Of a stretch of DNA of 64,000 bases, positions 36,376 through 49,392 are shown in pieces. The notes under the pieces were generated by a model. It worked only from the letters and a program-made list of their open reading frames with translations. It searched no databases and was not told where the DNA came from. Made by a program: the position numbers and the translations under genes. Each line of letters starts with the position of its first letter. The first letter of the stretch is position 1. The stretch comes from Euwallacea fornicatus (lineage: Eukaryota; Arthropoda; Insecta; Coleoptera; Curculionidae): contig NC_089573.1 of assembly GCF_040115645.1 (NCBI RefSeq), positions 2,108,001-2,172,000 on the forward strand, written 5' to 3'.

Positions 36376-39300
36376 CTATATCGACAAAAAGGGGAAATCC
36401 TCGTAAATGCAATTTGAAGTGATACTGGGAACCAAATCGTCAGTTGAATCGATGTTGTCGCTTATGGCAGATATGTCTGGGGTGTCAAGGGCGTGGCTGT
36501 CACTACTTACATCGATGTTGTCTTCCATGTTTGACAAGTAGTCCTCTGGGGTATGCGGCATTGAATAGCTGGTGCCCATACCTAAATTAAGAAAAAAGTT
36601 ATGTATTGTTTGTTTTTAAACGAAATAATTATTAATTCAAAATGAGCCGTAAATTTTTCAGTAAAACAAACCAGCCATACAACATCTAAGATCTACCTAT
36701 CACCTAAAGATATCTACATGGGGTGTTCAACAGATACACAATATGTTAAAGCTAACTGCCCGCATTTTCGTGCCGAGTTAACATATCTTTTAGAATTGGC
36801 GCAATTCCAAATATAAAAAGATTTTCGAGAAAAAAAAGCAGAAAATTCAGATTTAGGAAGTTAAATTCAGTATTGGCACAAAGGTATTGGGAATATTAAT
36901 GTGTTATATTTTTGATCTGAGGCCCATAAATTCTAGAAATATCGAGGGCCAAAGCCTAGAAAAATTAGAGATTATTCGAAATTAGCAGGAAATGTTGGGG
37001 TAAATGAAAAATAAATTTATATAACAGTTCTTGGATGATCAAAAATTGGACTTGCACCCCTTAATGTCCTGAAGTTGAAATAACCGTTAGTTTAAATTAA
37101 AAAAGTGTTTTTAGTTGTTATTTTTTAATAATCAACGGCGAATAAACGTATAGAAAACCACGACAAAAAGGTGTAGTTCTTGCATCTGTCTAAAGTTAGC
37201 CCTTTTTAGGAATATGTATCTTTGAAAACTATCTAGCTGTGTATCAACAACAATTTTTTTTATATAGTTGAAAAAATGTGATTTAAAAATGAGTATTCCT
37301 AAATAAATTAACTGCAAAATGACCTGATTTAACACTCTTGATTATTTTCTAAAATCTGCATCAAAAACATTGTTCGTGAATTTTCTTCGTAGCATATACC
37401 AAAAATATTTCAATAGACGTTAAAACTAATATTTTCTCGAAAATTCGTCAATAAATGAAGGTAACCCTCTTTAACTTCCCTATTTAAGACTTGTCGATTT
37501 TTGGAAACCTACATCCAGAACAGTATTTACGGAAAATTTCAAAAAACCGAATTTAAAATAACCTTATTACTGAACTGTCCCCGAGACCTGCATAAGCTCC
37601 AAATTTAAAATGCATGGATTCTCAAAAAATGTATTTAAGACTTGATCGTCCGTATTATTATAACACTTATGAACGTTTCGGTGGTTTGTTTCCATTTTTC
37701 GCTTGGCAAACTTTTAAAAGATTGTTGCAAGATTTCGTCAGGCAGTTCTGAATTCAAAAACCAATACAGCCGCTACCTGATGAAGGTGCAAACCGCCAAA
37801 ACGATGGCAAGTGATAAATTTGTGTTGACAATAAAAATGAGTCTGAATTCCGTAACATGGCAGATTGACGTTTAAAGTGTAAAGTGACCATATCGTCACG
37901 TCAAAAAAAATATGAACCTTGAGAGAACCTGATTAACAAAATGTCAATGAAATGACTTTCAAGAGAACTTTTTAATTAATAATCGTTGATATCAAGGCGC
38001 CAAGCAAACATTCTTACCTAAACCACTGTCCCCAGACTCCTGACGAGAATGGTCAGTCAAGCCGGACAAAAAAGGATCCATAACTGTTAATTCTGTAGAC
38101 GACGACCTAAGCATGATTTCCTGCTGCCTTCTAATTTCTTGTTGCCTCTGTTTTAACCGTTCCCGTTCCAGCTGCAGTTGCTGCAGTCGGATTTGCTGAG
38201 CTTTTTGAGGGGAGGAGGTTGCAGCCGCCCAAGAGGGCTGCACTAAAGTGCTGCTGGCAGATCTTTGTTGTAAATGTTGAGCTAGAATATTAAATATAGA
38301 TATAGATTCTAGTTTCAATGAGAAAGAGCGACGCGCGTGAAACTTACGGATTCTAGGATCAAACCAGGACGTGGTCCGTGTGTGATGGTTTATGAAGTAA
38401 ATTTCTCCTTCTGGAGTTTGAGCTTGCTCCCATCCCTCAGGCAAAGGTCCCAAGTCTACGTCATTATTTACTTTGGCATCTGGAAATTATTTTTTGAGAT
38501 TTCTTTTGAAATTAAGACAAAGTAGGACGAAGTGCATTAACATTAAGTAGCTCCTACTTCGACACATCAGAGACCAGTTAAGGAAATGTTTGCAAATCTA
38601 ATGACACAACTTGGCATCAGCCTCTTGTCGGAATATTATGTCACACACCCACCACGTTAGGCCGTTAAGTTTCATACTTTTGTATGATTCCATACTCACT
38701 TGTTGAAGTCGGTGAGGTATGGGGGTGCGACACCAGATGTTCCTGGCTCTGATGTTGAGTGGCTGCCAGGGTCTTCCTGGGATCCTCCCACGTAGTGGTT
38801 CTCGTGGTGTGACTGCAAATCAATGAGAAATATCATTATTTCTGAAAATTCTACCCTGCCTAATAGACTCTAAAACCGGATGGGAGATCTGAATGTGGCA
38901 ACGGTTTTTGCTCGGGCGCACCACTTCGTATATGACGACTTCGTAGAAAGCTGCGAAACCAGGTATAAATCTAAATGGCTTTTACCCATATTTCCTGGTA
39001 CTGCTTCGAGACGTCCTTCTCACTGAAGCAAGAACGAAATTTCGCATACGCCGAGGTTTGAAGAAGGAAAGGTAACCTAATCTTGAAATTATTATACGAG
39101 GAAGGTCAAAACAGGAAACCTCAGTGTAGACGGGGGATTACCATTTTTAAGACAACCGTATAAAAGCCGTTTTATTTCTTATAAAACAATAGATCCTTTA
39201 AAGGCCAACAAGGATTGGGCTCTTACATGCGGAAGTAATGTGTACGACACAACTGCACATTAGCCATGGGATGTAATGAACTAGCGGATTTGACTTAGAA

Positions 39301-42300
39301 TGGCAGTCTACCAAAAGCTGTAGTCGTAAGGTGTAGCAGTGCTGCTAATTGAGCAAACTTTTGCGAAATTTTACTACGTCGAAAAGTAATATTAGTTCGC
39401 TAATTAAATTACATTCCAAAAATACTTGGTAACCGAGTTATAGGGTGTCGGAGATTCGGATTTTTTCATTGTCGTTCCATAGCTCCTTCGCTTTTCGAGA
39501 TATTAACGCCATCTTGGTAATTTTGGAAATTACCCTTTTCGTCGCGGCGTTGCGCAAATGCGAGTTTTTACAACACAACTTAATTTCTGTAATTTTTAAA
39601 GTACTTTAAAGAAGTACCGTCCTGACCGTGTAATTTTAGATGCGAATTTCTCTAAATTCTGTGGTTTTTCCTCTTTTTTTTGTTGCAAATTTTCACGCTC
39701 AACGTTAAATATCTTGACAAAATTTTAAAACTGCCTTGCCAAAACTTCCAACTCTGGACCACCCTATAGGCATACTTCAATTAATTTAAAAATGAAAATA
39801 TTTACGCATGTAGGTTTGTTGTATATACTTAGGTTTATTATTAGCACGAAATGTCGAAATGGTGGGTGGAAGGAAAACGGGTAAAGACCAGAATAAAGTG
39901 AAGTGTTTTAATTATTAAATGCACATTTTTAGGGGATTTTATAACGACTATATGCAGCTTTAATGAGTAATTTAACATTAACGCCGATAAAGTACGTGAC
40001 ACGGACAACTAATGGAACAATCGTCGCCGAAACGATACCGGCGCATAAGGCAAAGATCTGCTAGAAGTTTTTGAAGCTGCTCGTCAAAACCAGTAAAAAT
40101 TAGCCTAAACGACAATTTAGACTGAAAATCGCGCAAATATTTAGATGCAAACTGCTAAGTTTATGTTCCTCAAATAGTTCAAAGGAGCCTTGAAGTTATG
40201 TTCGGGAAGAAAGATAACTTGGGGAAACTTGACAAACATATAACATGCTTATACATGTATAGACTGAAACTATTGTTTCAAATTAGCTTGAAAGTAGACT
40301 TACTTGAAATAGTTCGTCTTGTATTTCGTAAGTATTATTTAAAACCCAGCCTATTACTGGGAGCGGTGTATAAACTTATCGCGGTTATTTCGTCTTTGTT
40401 CAGCGCACATAACCAGTATCCAACAGTACTGCGGAGAATGCAAAACGCATTCTGCTATTTTACAATCGAATAACCAGTTTTCCTTATTCTATGAAATCTA
40501 AAAAGGAAGAAAATCAGTCTGCTCTAGTTCTAGTTCTATACTCTTGCGGTATCGCCTAAATGCGATTTTTTTCTGAGCGTACATGTTGCAAAATCTCAAA
40601 TGGAGGCTGGAGGTGAAAATAATCCGAGTTTTGGCAGTTAGGCCTTCCAATTCGTACACGCAGAGCCCGGCAATTAGACGACTCGTCTGGGTATTTATAG
40701 AATTTAAAATTCTAGGCGCCGAAGTCTCGGACATCGAACCTTTTAATCTGCGCTCAAAATAGTGGAAATGCTACTGTTGTGCCTTTTGTAACTTCTTCTG
40801 AGTACGACACTTTCTAATCGCACACCACTATCTCGCTTTAAATAATAACAGATCACTTGTGGCGATAAACAATATTCAGCACATAAAATTAGTCATTGCA
40901 AAATTAACCTTGATTTCCAAGGAACTCTCCTACTTGCCAGAGATTTTGAAGTTAGCGTCACCGATATTCGGCAGACGCCTTTCGGTTTCTATTAGTCATG
41001 CCTAGATGATCTCTGTTAATGGCTTTTTCTATATTATTCGCAGTCCTAAAATTAGATGTTAATTACGACGATATATATACGTACGTTGTTACTTATGTAC
41101 ACGAGAAGTTTTACTTTCAAATGCGGATACTTTTAACGATCAAAATTCAACGTAATTGCGGATTCTCAATGTACGTTCAACCAACCCCTCGAAGACTCAA
41201 CATCCTTTCGGTGCTACCTGGATAGTCCGGACGGGCCGCTCAGTAAATGGCAACTCCGCAACGTTCTTTCGCCAAAAGGACGTCGACGACGCGGTTGGTG
41301 AACCTACCAGTGCGGCAGAGACGATCAAATATGTCCATTACTCTCTGGGCGTCAGTGCAAAGTTGCCCGACTTCCAAAAATCATGAGGAACAACGAAGAT
41401 TCCTGATGAGAGAGTTTGTTTTGGCCTTCCTAAGGATAACAACATTCGACGATGAAGTTTGAGGCTTTCGCAAAGCGTCGCAGTAGATTTTAAGAGGAAT
41501 TGAGACTTTCTTCTGCTAGAAGAAAACATAGATGTAATAGGTGTACAGGAAGAAACTGAGCAATGAAGTTATATGCAATAAAAAACATACTTAGGCACGT
41601 TCAATTCGCCTGCAATTGTAAGCAGGTGTTGTTTATTTATGACTTTTTATATGATAAAAGCTTCAGTTGCTTAGGAGCTGTAATTCAGTGCACAAAGCGT
41701 AGATAGAGACATGGATATTTTCAAGCAATATTTCAGAATATCAATCTTGTTCTATTTTAAACTGAAAAAAATGCTGCTGAAGCAACAGAAATGGTTAATT
41801 CGGCTTGGGGAGATAATTCTGTTGGTGCTTCAACTGTTAGGAGATGGTTCAAGAAGTTTCGTGAGGAAAATTTTTGTCTTGAGGACGATCCACCTGCGGG
41901 TGTCGAAAAAAAGTTTCAAGACGAAGAACTGCAAACTTTACCGGATGAAAATCCACGCCAAACTGAAAAACAGCTTGCAGAGCAGTTAGGAGTAACTCAA
42001 CGAGCAGTTTCAGTTCGATTGCATGGAATGGGAAAAATTCAGAAAGCAGGAAAATGGGTTCCTCATGAGCTAACCGAAGACAATAAAAATCGAAGAGTTG
42101 ACATCTGCACGAACTTGCTTTCTCGGTATAAAAGAAAGAATTTTCTGCATAATATTATTACGGGAGATGAAAAGTGTATTTTCTAAGGGCAGAAAAACAT
42201 GGGTTGACCCAGGCCAGCCATCCACATCAGTTGCAAAACCAAATATTCATGCCAAAAAAATCTTACTGTGTGTCTGGTGGGATTGTAAAGGAGTCGTTTA

Positions 42301-45300
42301 CTATGAGCTTCTGGAACCCGGTCAAACTGTTACGGCTGACCGTTATCAGGCCCAAATGATCAAATTAAGCCATGCTCTGGAGGAAAAAAGACCATTTACG
42401 GGCCAAGGAAGTCGGAAAGTGATATTGCTGCATGATAATGCTTGTCCGCATACAGGCTAAACCGACCCAGGAACTCATCTCCTCGTTAGGCTGGGAAATA
42501 CTCCAGCACGCGGCGTATTCTCCAGACTTGGCTCCTTCCGACTACCACTTGTTCAGATCCATGCAGTCTCATTTAGCTGACCAACGATTCTTTAACGTTG
42601 AAGATATTCGAAAATGGCTCGATAACTATTTTTCGTCGAAACCACTAAGCTTCCATCACGAGGGCATCCATCATCTACCCAGTAAATGGCAAAAGACCAT
42701 GGACAGTTATGGAAATTATTTTGATTACTAATATTTTCGATAACTATGTTTTTAATGAAGCTTAATTTCACCAAAAAATGCTCTTTTTGTACACCTATTA
42801 GATTTTTAATTTTGACTTTAGTACAACGTACAATTACGTAACGGGTCCTTGGCATACCATTGCATCGGGAATGTAAAAATCTTTCAAATTATGAGATAAA
42901 TTTTCAAGGTCGACACAAAAAGACACGTCGATGTTGATGGAAGGCTTTACTCGGTTATTAGAGGTAGGTGGTGCAGAGTGCAAGTTGCAGAATTGAAAAT
43001 TGATTTTCAAAAATATGTTTCTTCCCGTTTTTTCTTGCTAGACCGATAACTGTTATTTATTTCCTCGTTCTTCAAAAAACGTGTCGAAATGCAAATCGGG
43101 TCACGGCCATTCCTTCGCCGCGCCACTATTTAACAAACCCGTATTAATTAGCTAAAATAATAAGACCGAGTTCTACATGTTCCCTTGTATTAGAAAGTTA
43201 TGGGAGAGCATTACACATACATTAAAACCAGATCAGAGCTGCCATGTAGGCGTGTAATTTGTTTATGGAATAGAAATTACATAAGGCTTTAGCAGCTCGA
43301 ATGTCCGAGTGGTTGATAATCGCACTGCAGTGTTAACTAACCTGAACTAATGATTATGAACTGAAAAAAAATTAAACAGAACTTCCGTTTACGTTAAGAA
43401 AACCCGCAAATCCTTGACCGATCCATTTAAATACCGAATTAAATAATATTGTTCTACATCGGTAAATAATAGGTTCTTGCTCCTAGACCATAGAAGTCAA
43501 CGTTCTTTGCTCTAGGATTAACAAATAAAATAGAGCCCCTGGTACTTATTATGATAACTCATGTAAATAAAAAATTTCATTAATCACTGTGTCTTTACAA
43601 AGGTTAAAGTCTTTTGGATGCGACTAAATGTGCTCGCCCGCACACTATTAGACCTTATTAATTATATATTAGATACAGTGGGCTTCTTGAGTGGCGCAAA
43701 ACGTGTTTTGTTGAAACTTCGATCATAATAAGGAACAAGAAAACACTTGAAGTATTTAATCCCTCACAGATTACAGAGCCTCGTAAAAAAAGCAAAGTTA
43801 GCATTATAATCTACTATCTTATCTGCTCAAGCTCAATGTCAAATTAATTTTCACCTTTTCATACGTGAGAACGCTCGATTAATAGAAATTCCATCATGGT
43901 AACATCAACATCGACCAACGGTACAAAATAATTTGAATCTAAACATGCAAGCAAAAGCATAGTCAATTTTAGTAGAAGGCAGGTATTATCGAAGGTAGTA
44001 GATACCTCATTTTGCGTTGAGTATTAGCACAAAAATTTGGTACCTTTTAAGCAGCCATTGCATTATTTCATCGTAACTGGTGATAAGGATTTGATTGTTC
44101 TATTTTAATTCTTACTAAGTGGCAATAGAGCACATGTTTATTCTGAGATATGGAACATAATGGAAAACACGAATTCCACATATTTCAATTTCACATAAAC
44201 ATATCCAGATAACCTTTTTAAAGATACAATTCAATCCTTCAAACCACTTATCTTCCTGGAAATAAACTGCATGTTTTCCCACTACCTACTTTAATGACAA
44301 AAAGTTCAATGCTTTGCGTTATAGGACTGAACATAAAGCCAAAACATTCCCACGAAAGCACACTTGCTTGCATAAAATATTAAATTACTCCGCTAGTCAG
44401 GATTTCCTGTGCAATACGGTCTGTGGTACCTGCTTGATATGGTTAGGACCTACTTTAACCAGTATTATTTTTCTTTGGGGTGCAAATTTTCTAAATTAAG
44501 AGAAGTACCTTCATATACATTTATGCAGTGTGTATAAAATGATGATGTATAAAATGATAATGTATAAAATGATGATGTTTGAAATGAGGATTTCGGAAAC
44601 GGTGATAGAGACACACTTAGTTAAATAGGAGAAACGTTGGGCATTCACGAGAGTAGTTTTACAATGGAAAAGGATCTAAAAATATTATTTTTGGTTTTTC
44701 AGTTATTTCCAAAAAATTTAAATGCTCGAAATTCATATTAATTTTTTCAAATGTTCATCAACATCTTCTGGTATTGCAAAAAGTTCCAACATTTTTCATC
44801 CGCATACATGTACGTACATGCTAAAGTGTCACGTTTTGTGTCGTAGTAAGGCAGTTGGAACACGGCACATGCGTAGAGATGTACACGCCGAAAGAATACA
44901 GACCATTAAAAAAGCCGTAGTCCTCTGGTCAGGCCTGGACAGGCGCACATGACACACCCTCTATAACTAAAACACTGAAAATTTCCAAACCGCTCAGTTA
45001 GCTATGTATGTATTCTTAATGTATTCTAAATAATTGCCTGAGGTAAATGACCATTAATTTCTGTATTTTTAAAGGATAACGTTAAACTTCTCGTGGATTG
45101 GACGATAAGTGACTGCTACTTCCCAAACTTTGTGAGATTCAACAAAATTTATTTAATCACAAAAACAGCAATATAATATAACACACGAATTACTTAAACA
45201 ATGCTTTGAATTACTTAAAACACTTCCGCTCATACATATTAGAAATTTTCGAAACTCCATCTAATATATCGACAACTTCCCTATGAGGCACCACCTTCTT

Positions 45301-48300
45301 ACAAACATATATATCTTTAAAACAGAACTGCAACGCTACCAATACTTCCAGAGCAATATCGAATCCTTTCCAATAGGTCAGTCATCCGTGAACTCCCTGT
45401 GGAATGTTGTCGTAAACTCCAATACCAATGGGCATCTCCAAAAGTAGTTATGGGATTGTATAGGTATCTTCGTTATTCTTAGACTTAGAGGGTTATAACT
45501 TCGTTTGGAGGGTGCTGATTTAAGAATAGTACACAAATGTGGAAACCTCAGTGTGACATTGCCAAATTGTGCAACTTTTCCCAAGGTTTGGGGAAATTGT
45601 ATAAGTACCACTGGTTCTTTTCTCTGGATTTGGGAAAATTTGAAACTGACAATTTGGCCTTTGTAACATTAAATTTAATGTAAAACTGTAAAAAACGTAT
45701 TTTTACATAGTTTTTCTGATAAACAAATTTGAAACTATCTAAAATTGCAACGCACTCGAAGGTGGACATCGTGTGGAGATCCAAACGTGATGTGAGCTGC
45801 TAGCGAAAATCTTATTTTTCTGTTTAAATTTTTCACTATTTAAAAATACACGCGCGAATGCGCCCCTAGTGTAAAAATCCGAACACAATGTGTTTGCCAT
45901 ATACCATGTACGTAGTGTAGTATGTAAGTTGGATGAAAGCAATTTTTTTCATGCACCTTGTGTAAAACAGAAACATAAACCTAAATTTATTTATGGCAAA
46001 AACACATATTTTGTATTATTTAATCAATTCCCTTCCTGCCCAGGGGCGTCCGTCCATCTGGATAAATGTATCCAATTCAATGGGCATGCTGTATGGCATT
46101 CCTCAGCATGTCTAATACTCTCACATATATATTTTTTAATTTAATTTTTTGCAAAAAAACAAAAGATACATTTGAAAAAAATCCAATTTGATCCGAACCA
46201 ACATTTTTCATAGTTGAGGAAAAAAAATTTAACAAGAGATTTTAAAAATTCAAAGGTACCATCGAATTTCGAACCTTCACGTTGAGAAATAGATACCGTT
46301 TGCAGCGTTAAGCTGCTACTTGCTTGTCTACTACTTTTAACGGTTTATAAGCAGCCATAAATACACACGAATACGCCCCGACATGGAATTTTTATCGACT
46401 TGAAACATTGCGAAAAGAGCTCGGAACTTACCGGTAAAGCTTGAAAAACGGTTGTAAGATTCCTAATTTTCGACCGTCATCCATTTGACTCGGCTCTCTG
46501 CCGCATTTTGGTAAGACCAGTGATCAAAGTTAAGTATTTGTGTAGGTATAATATACAGTGAATAGACCTTTGAAAATAACATTTTTCAAAAGTAGCATAA
46601 ATGCGCGAATAAGCCAAGGGGGTCATAGTTAAGGTGATCACGCGCATCCCGATGATTTTCCAGTGTGTGACTTTTCATTATTTTTAAATAAAAACTCGAT
46701 TTCTCAATGAAAACACGTATAGAGAAAACTAAAAAATTTGTAAGAACCTTGAATAAAATGCCTTGATAAAATTAATAAAAAGATTTCCATAACTTTAAGT
46801 TTCACGCGATCACTTTGCGTTGATTGTGTTTGGGGAAGTACACGAGGAAACAATCACAATCGAACCTTGAAAAACCCCTACGAAATGTCTCTTTTTGCCC
46901 TTCTTCGAGCCCTACGCGACCACGGAGAATGCGAATTTCTATGGACCCCAGTGACTCACGACGGACGAAAACGGGCGCTTAAAATTAGGTCGATTTTCAC
47001 GACGAAATTTTCAACCCCGATTTACTACAGCCTTTAAACGGATACCTTCGGGCAACTAATAAAGACACCGAAATTGGGCCTTTTCGATGTCACCCGTACG
47101 ATGCTCTTTCTGATGCCCCCCCCCCCGGGAGGTCGCAAAGTTAAGCAAAAATTAAAAATTTAAATACATGCACGATTTTAAAGAATTTGGACGGTGGAAA
47201 CCAATTAAAAGTCATTTTTTTAATCGTCCTGCAATTACTCAATTATTTTTCATTCAAAATCCATTAGTGTGGCTCTCTTTACTTTCGAATTATTAACTTT
47301 TGAAGTAGGAAGGAATTTGCGAAAATCGAAGTAAAAATTTTAAATTTTAATATTTGCTCACGATTAACAAAAACTACGACGTTGTTGTTAGAGCTCCATT
47401 TAAACTCAATTTTTTGTTCTAAATCGTTATCTGATTCTTTAATTTTCAAACGACCTAAACCTATGTTTTGCATGACCTTCCCCTGTGAGCTGAGCTATTT
47501 CTAATTTCTATTTCTTATGCTGATTATTCTAGAAATTGGATTGAAAAGTAATACCCAAAATCACAGGTCACTGTACCACCAACCTCCCATCCAGTCCACT
47601 TACACCACCAATTATAATATACTCCCTAGTGGTATTAAGTGCATCAAAATATGCACATTTTTGCAAAATTACTAGATGGACGGCGTTATACATATCTTGA
47701 ACAAATGCCAAATTTTCATTTTGTCAATATTTGCCACAATAATTAATAATAGATAAAATATGTTTTAAAACGGCATAAAGTAAACCTAAAAATAGTACTA
47801 TGTCAACTTTCCTCATCTTCTATCACCTTGAATCACCTCGATTTGGGATCAATCATAGTTTTTTCATCTATTATCTTTTGGCATATCAATTTCCCATTCC
47901 CAAAAATAAAATCTTAATTGATCCTTCATTGAAGTCTTCATCAAGTATTCAAAATAACTACTTAAAATAAAAATATTAACAGCAGTTCAAGTTTCTGTCT
48001 GCGCATGATGTAAACTACCTGAGTGGTATGTTGTAATGTCCCTACAGAGCTGTACTGGTATTATTTCAAAATGGGCATTCACAATGCTTTTTATATGGTA
48101 GGTGGATCTACTCGACGATGTAAAATGTAATTAGTGAGTTTTAGAGTTAAGAGCCAAGTTAGGGTTTATTTAACTTTCTAAATCAGAATTACTCATTTTT
48201 AATTCTTGATTCGTTATTGATAAGGCCATTTATGCAACTTCCTACTTCTTAAGAATGCCATAAAGACGACTGGCTAATTGATAGGTTTCCCACAATTATT

Positions 48301-49392
48301 TTTCTGGAAACTGTTTTTTCAATCCATTAATTAGGTATAATATACATCCTTCCAAACAACGGCTACAAGTATTTTATGTTTATTAGACCTAAAATATCAG
48401 TTCTCCTCCACTCTCTGTGCCTATGTTAAGAACTATTCACTAAATTGCTAAATCCTAATAGTCAAAAGTGGGAAACTAAGGATTATGCATTAGCAACGAA
48501 AATTAGGAATTGGGGTGTTGAATAAGCAGTCATTAATAATTCAGAATAAGGGAGTTAGATACACCCTGCCTTAATCACAACAAATGCCCATTACCTTTTA
48601 AATCTATGTTATGAATAATTCAGAAAAGTTAAGCTAAAAATAATGTATTAAAACAGGTGCTTATGGGTCAGAAAGAGACTAGTCAGAATGCCAAGGACCC
48701 TCCTGGACAATAAAATTAAAATAAAAATACAACATAAAGTTATATTTCCATAAGTTACATTGTTTTCTTATGACTAACAAAACTGATACAAAAATAAAAA
48801 ATTACACGAAAAACTGAGAGCTAAAGTTTGTTCAGGTTAAAAAAGGCATTAGTCACAATAAGCCAAATCCGGTCCTGTGGCATAACAATCTGACCCATGA
48901 AAACCTGTTGTCAACAACAGGTACTTCTACAGGTACTCACTCTAAATAATAGATTTGCCCCTCAGGGGTACGAGCCTGTTCCCAACCGGGGGGCAAGGGG
49001 GTCGTGTCTTCAGATTTACTGGCTACGTCATAGGACCTTTGTTTTATGTGGTGATGTGCAGGGGGCTGCTGTTGCCCCACAGCGTAGGTCTGCTGCAGGG
49101 AGGCGGGGGAGCTATGCGCCCTGTGATGGGCCGTCTGTAAAGGCACGGAATTCACGGGTGTCGAGACGTCAAACGCAGAGTCCACGGAATTCTCGCGAGA
49201 ATGATTTATAGATTTGGAACCAGTGGATGGAGGTGTGAAGAAGGAGTCAGGCAATTTCCTCATGCTCCATGGTACCTGGACAGGCCGCCTTGAGTCCGGT
49301 TTTAAGACACTGTCAAATAAGGCTTCTAAATCGGTCTCGGAGTCCTGATCCATTCGAAGGACTTGTTTGGCCTCGTCCTGATTCCGCGCCAT
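36376..49392 (-). CDS. yki: Yorkie (YAP/TAZ homologue), Hippo-pathway co-activator
   Basis: Five coding exons, 48941-49392, 38700-38812, 38348-38479, 38018-38281 and 36376-36581, join in phase to 388 residues. The protein is the nuclear partner of TEAD/Scalloped and is shut out of the nucleus when Warts phosphorylates it. Seen: TEAD-binding segment (residues about 20-54, LFDSVLKPDS then LRKLPDSFF-type MRKLPDSFFTPP), Warts site HHRAHSSPAS (HxRxxS, S94), WW1 (133-165) and WW2 (201-233). A Q/R-rich coiled coil (about 255-288) and a DSGLGMGTSYSMPHTPEDYL segment like the YAP degron region follow. The C-terminus EDFPFLSI lacks the vertebrate LTWL PDZ motif. Exon 1 ends inside WW1, before a roughly 10-kb intron. 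Start: M at 49392 precedes the conserved N-terminus; an in-frame ATG at 49440 is less likely. Confidence 0.93.
39441..39766. mobile_element. 326-bp MITE in Yorkie intron 1
   Basis: TA-flanked ends TAGGGTGTCGGAG and CTCTGGACCACCCTA face each other. A few further matches support the pairing (GGTGTC-GAG versus GGTGGTCCAGAG). Non-coding. Confidence 0.5.
41537..42798 (+). mobile_element. Mariner, 1262 bp, in Yorkie intron 1
   Basis: TA-flanked inverted ends begin ATAGGTGTACA (left) and close TGTACACCTAT (right); similarity continues weakly to about 28 bp. It sits antisense to Yorkie. The size equals that of the mariner at 7035-8298, and the encoded protein is of the same general type. Confidence 0.88.
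41711..42731 (+). pseudogene. Mariner transposase with several frame breaks
   Basis: It starts ATG at 41711 (MDIFKQYFRISILFYFKLKK), shifts frame in the A-run near 41770, and continues as AAEATEMVNSAWGDNSVGAS with the HTH. The first catalytic acid is in IITGDEKCIF (about 42160), directly followed by a stop/frame break at 42184. Then come CVWWDCKGVVYYELL, the second acid in LLHDNACPHTG (about 42430), another frame break at about 42456 and the third in YSPDLAPSDYHLFRSM (about 42525). The end GNYFDY at 42731 is intact. DD34D mariner signature. Confidence 0.9.
42801..48935. other. Distal part of Yorkie intron 1
   Basis: About 6 kb of AT-rich intron without a supported gene. It contains the 15-bp tandem repeat, a run of C at about 47118-47128 and a GC-richer stretch at about 46860-47120. 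A segment at 43302-43312 resembles a tRNA A-box but has no B-box. Intronic enhancers cannot be judged from sequence alone. Confidence 0.4.
44531..44575 (+). repeat. Three tandem copies of a 15-bp unit
   Basis: Unit TGTATAAAATGATGA, repeated three times with one change, in Yorkie intron 1. Confidence 0.85.

Noticed and set aside
43291..43345. tRNA-like A-box (TGTCCGAGTGG) in Yorkie intron 1
   Set aside because: No B-box (GGTTCGAATCC-type) follows at the right distance and the arms do not pair into a cloverleaf.
44531..44575. Tandem repeat as a possible CRISPR array
   Set aside because: Three 15-bp units without spacers in an insect intron; an ordinary microsatellite-like repeat.
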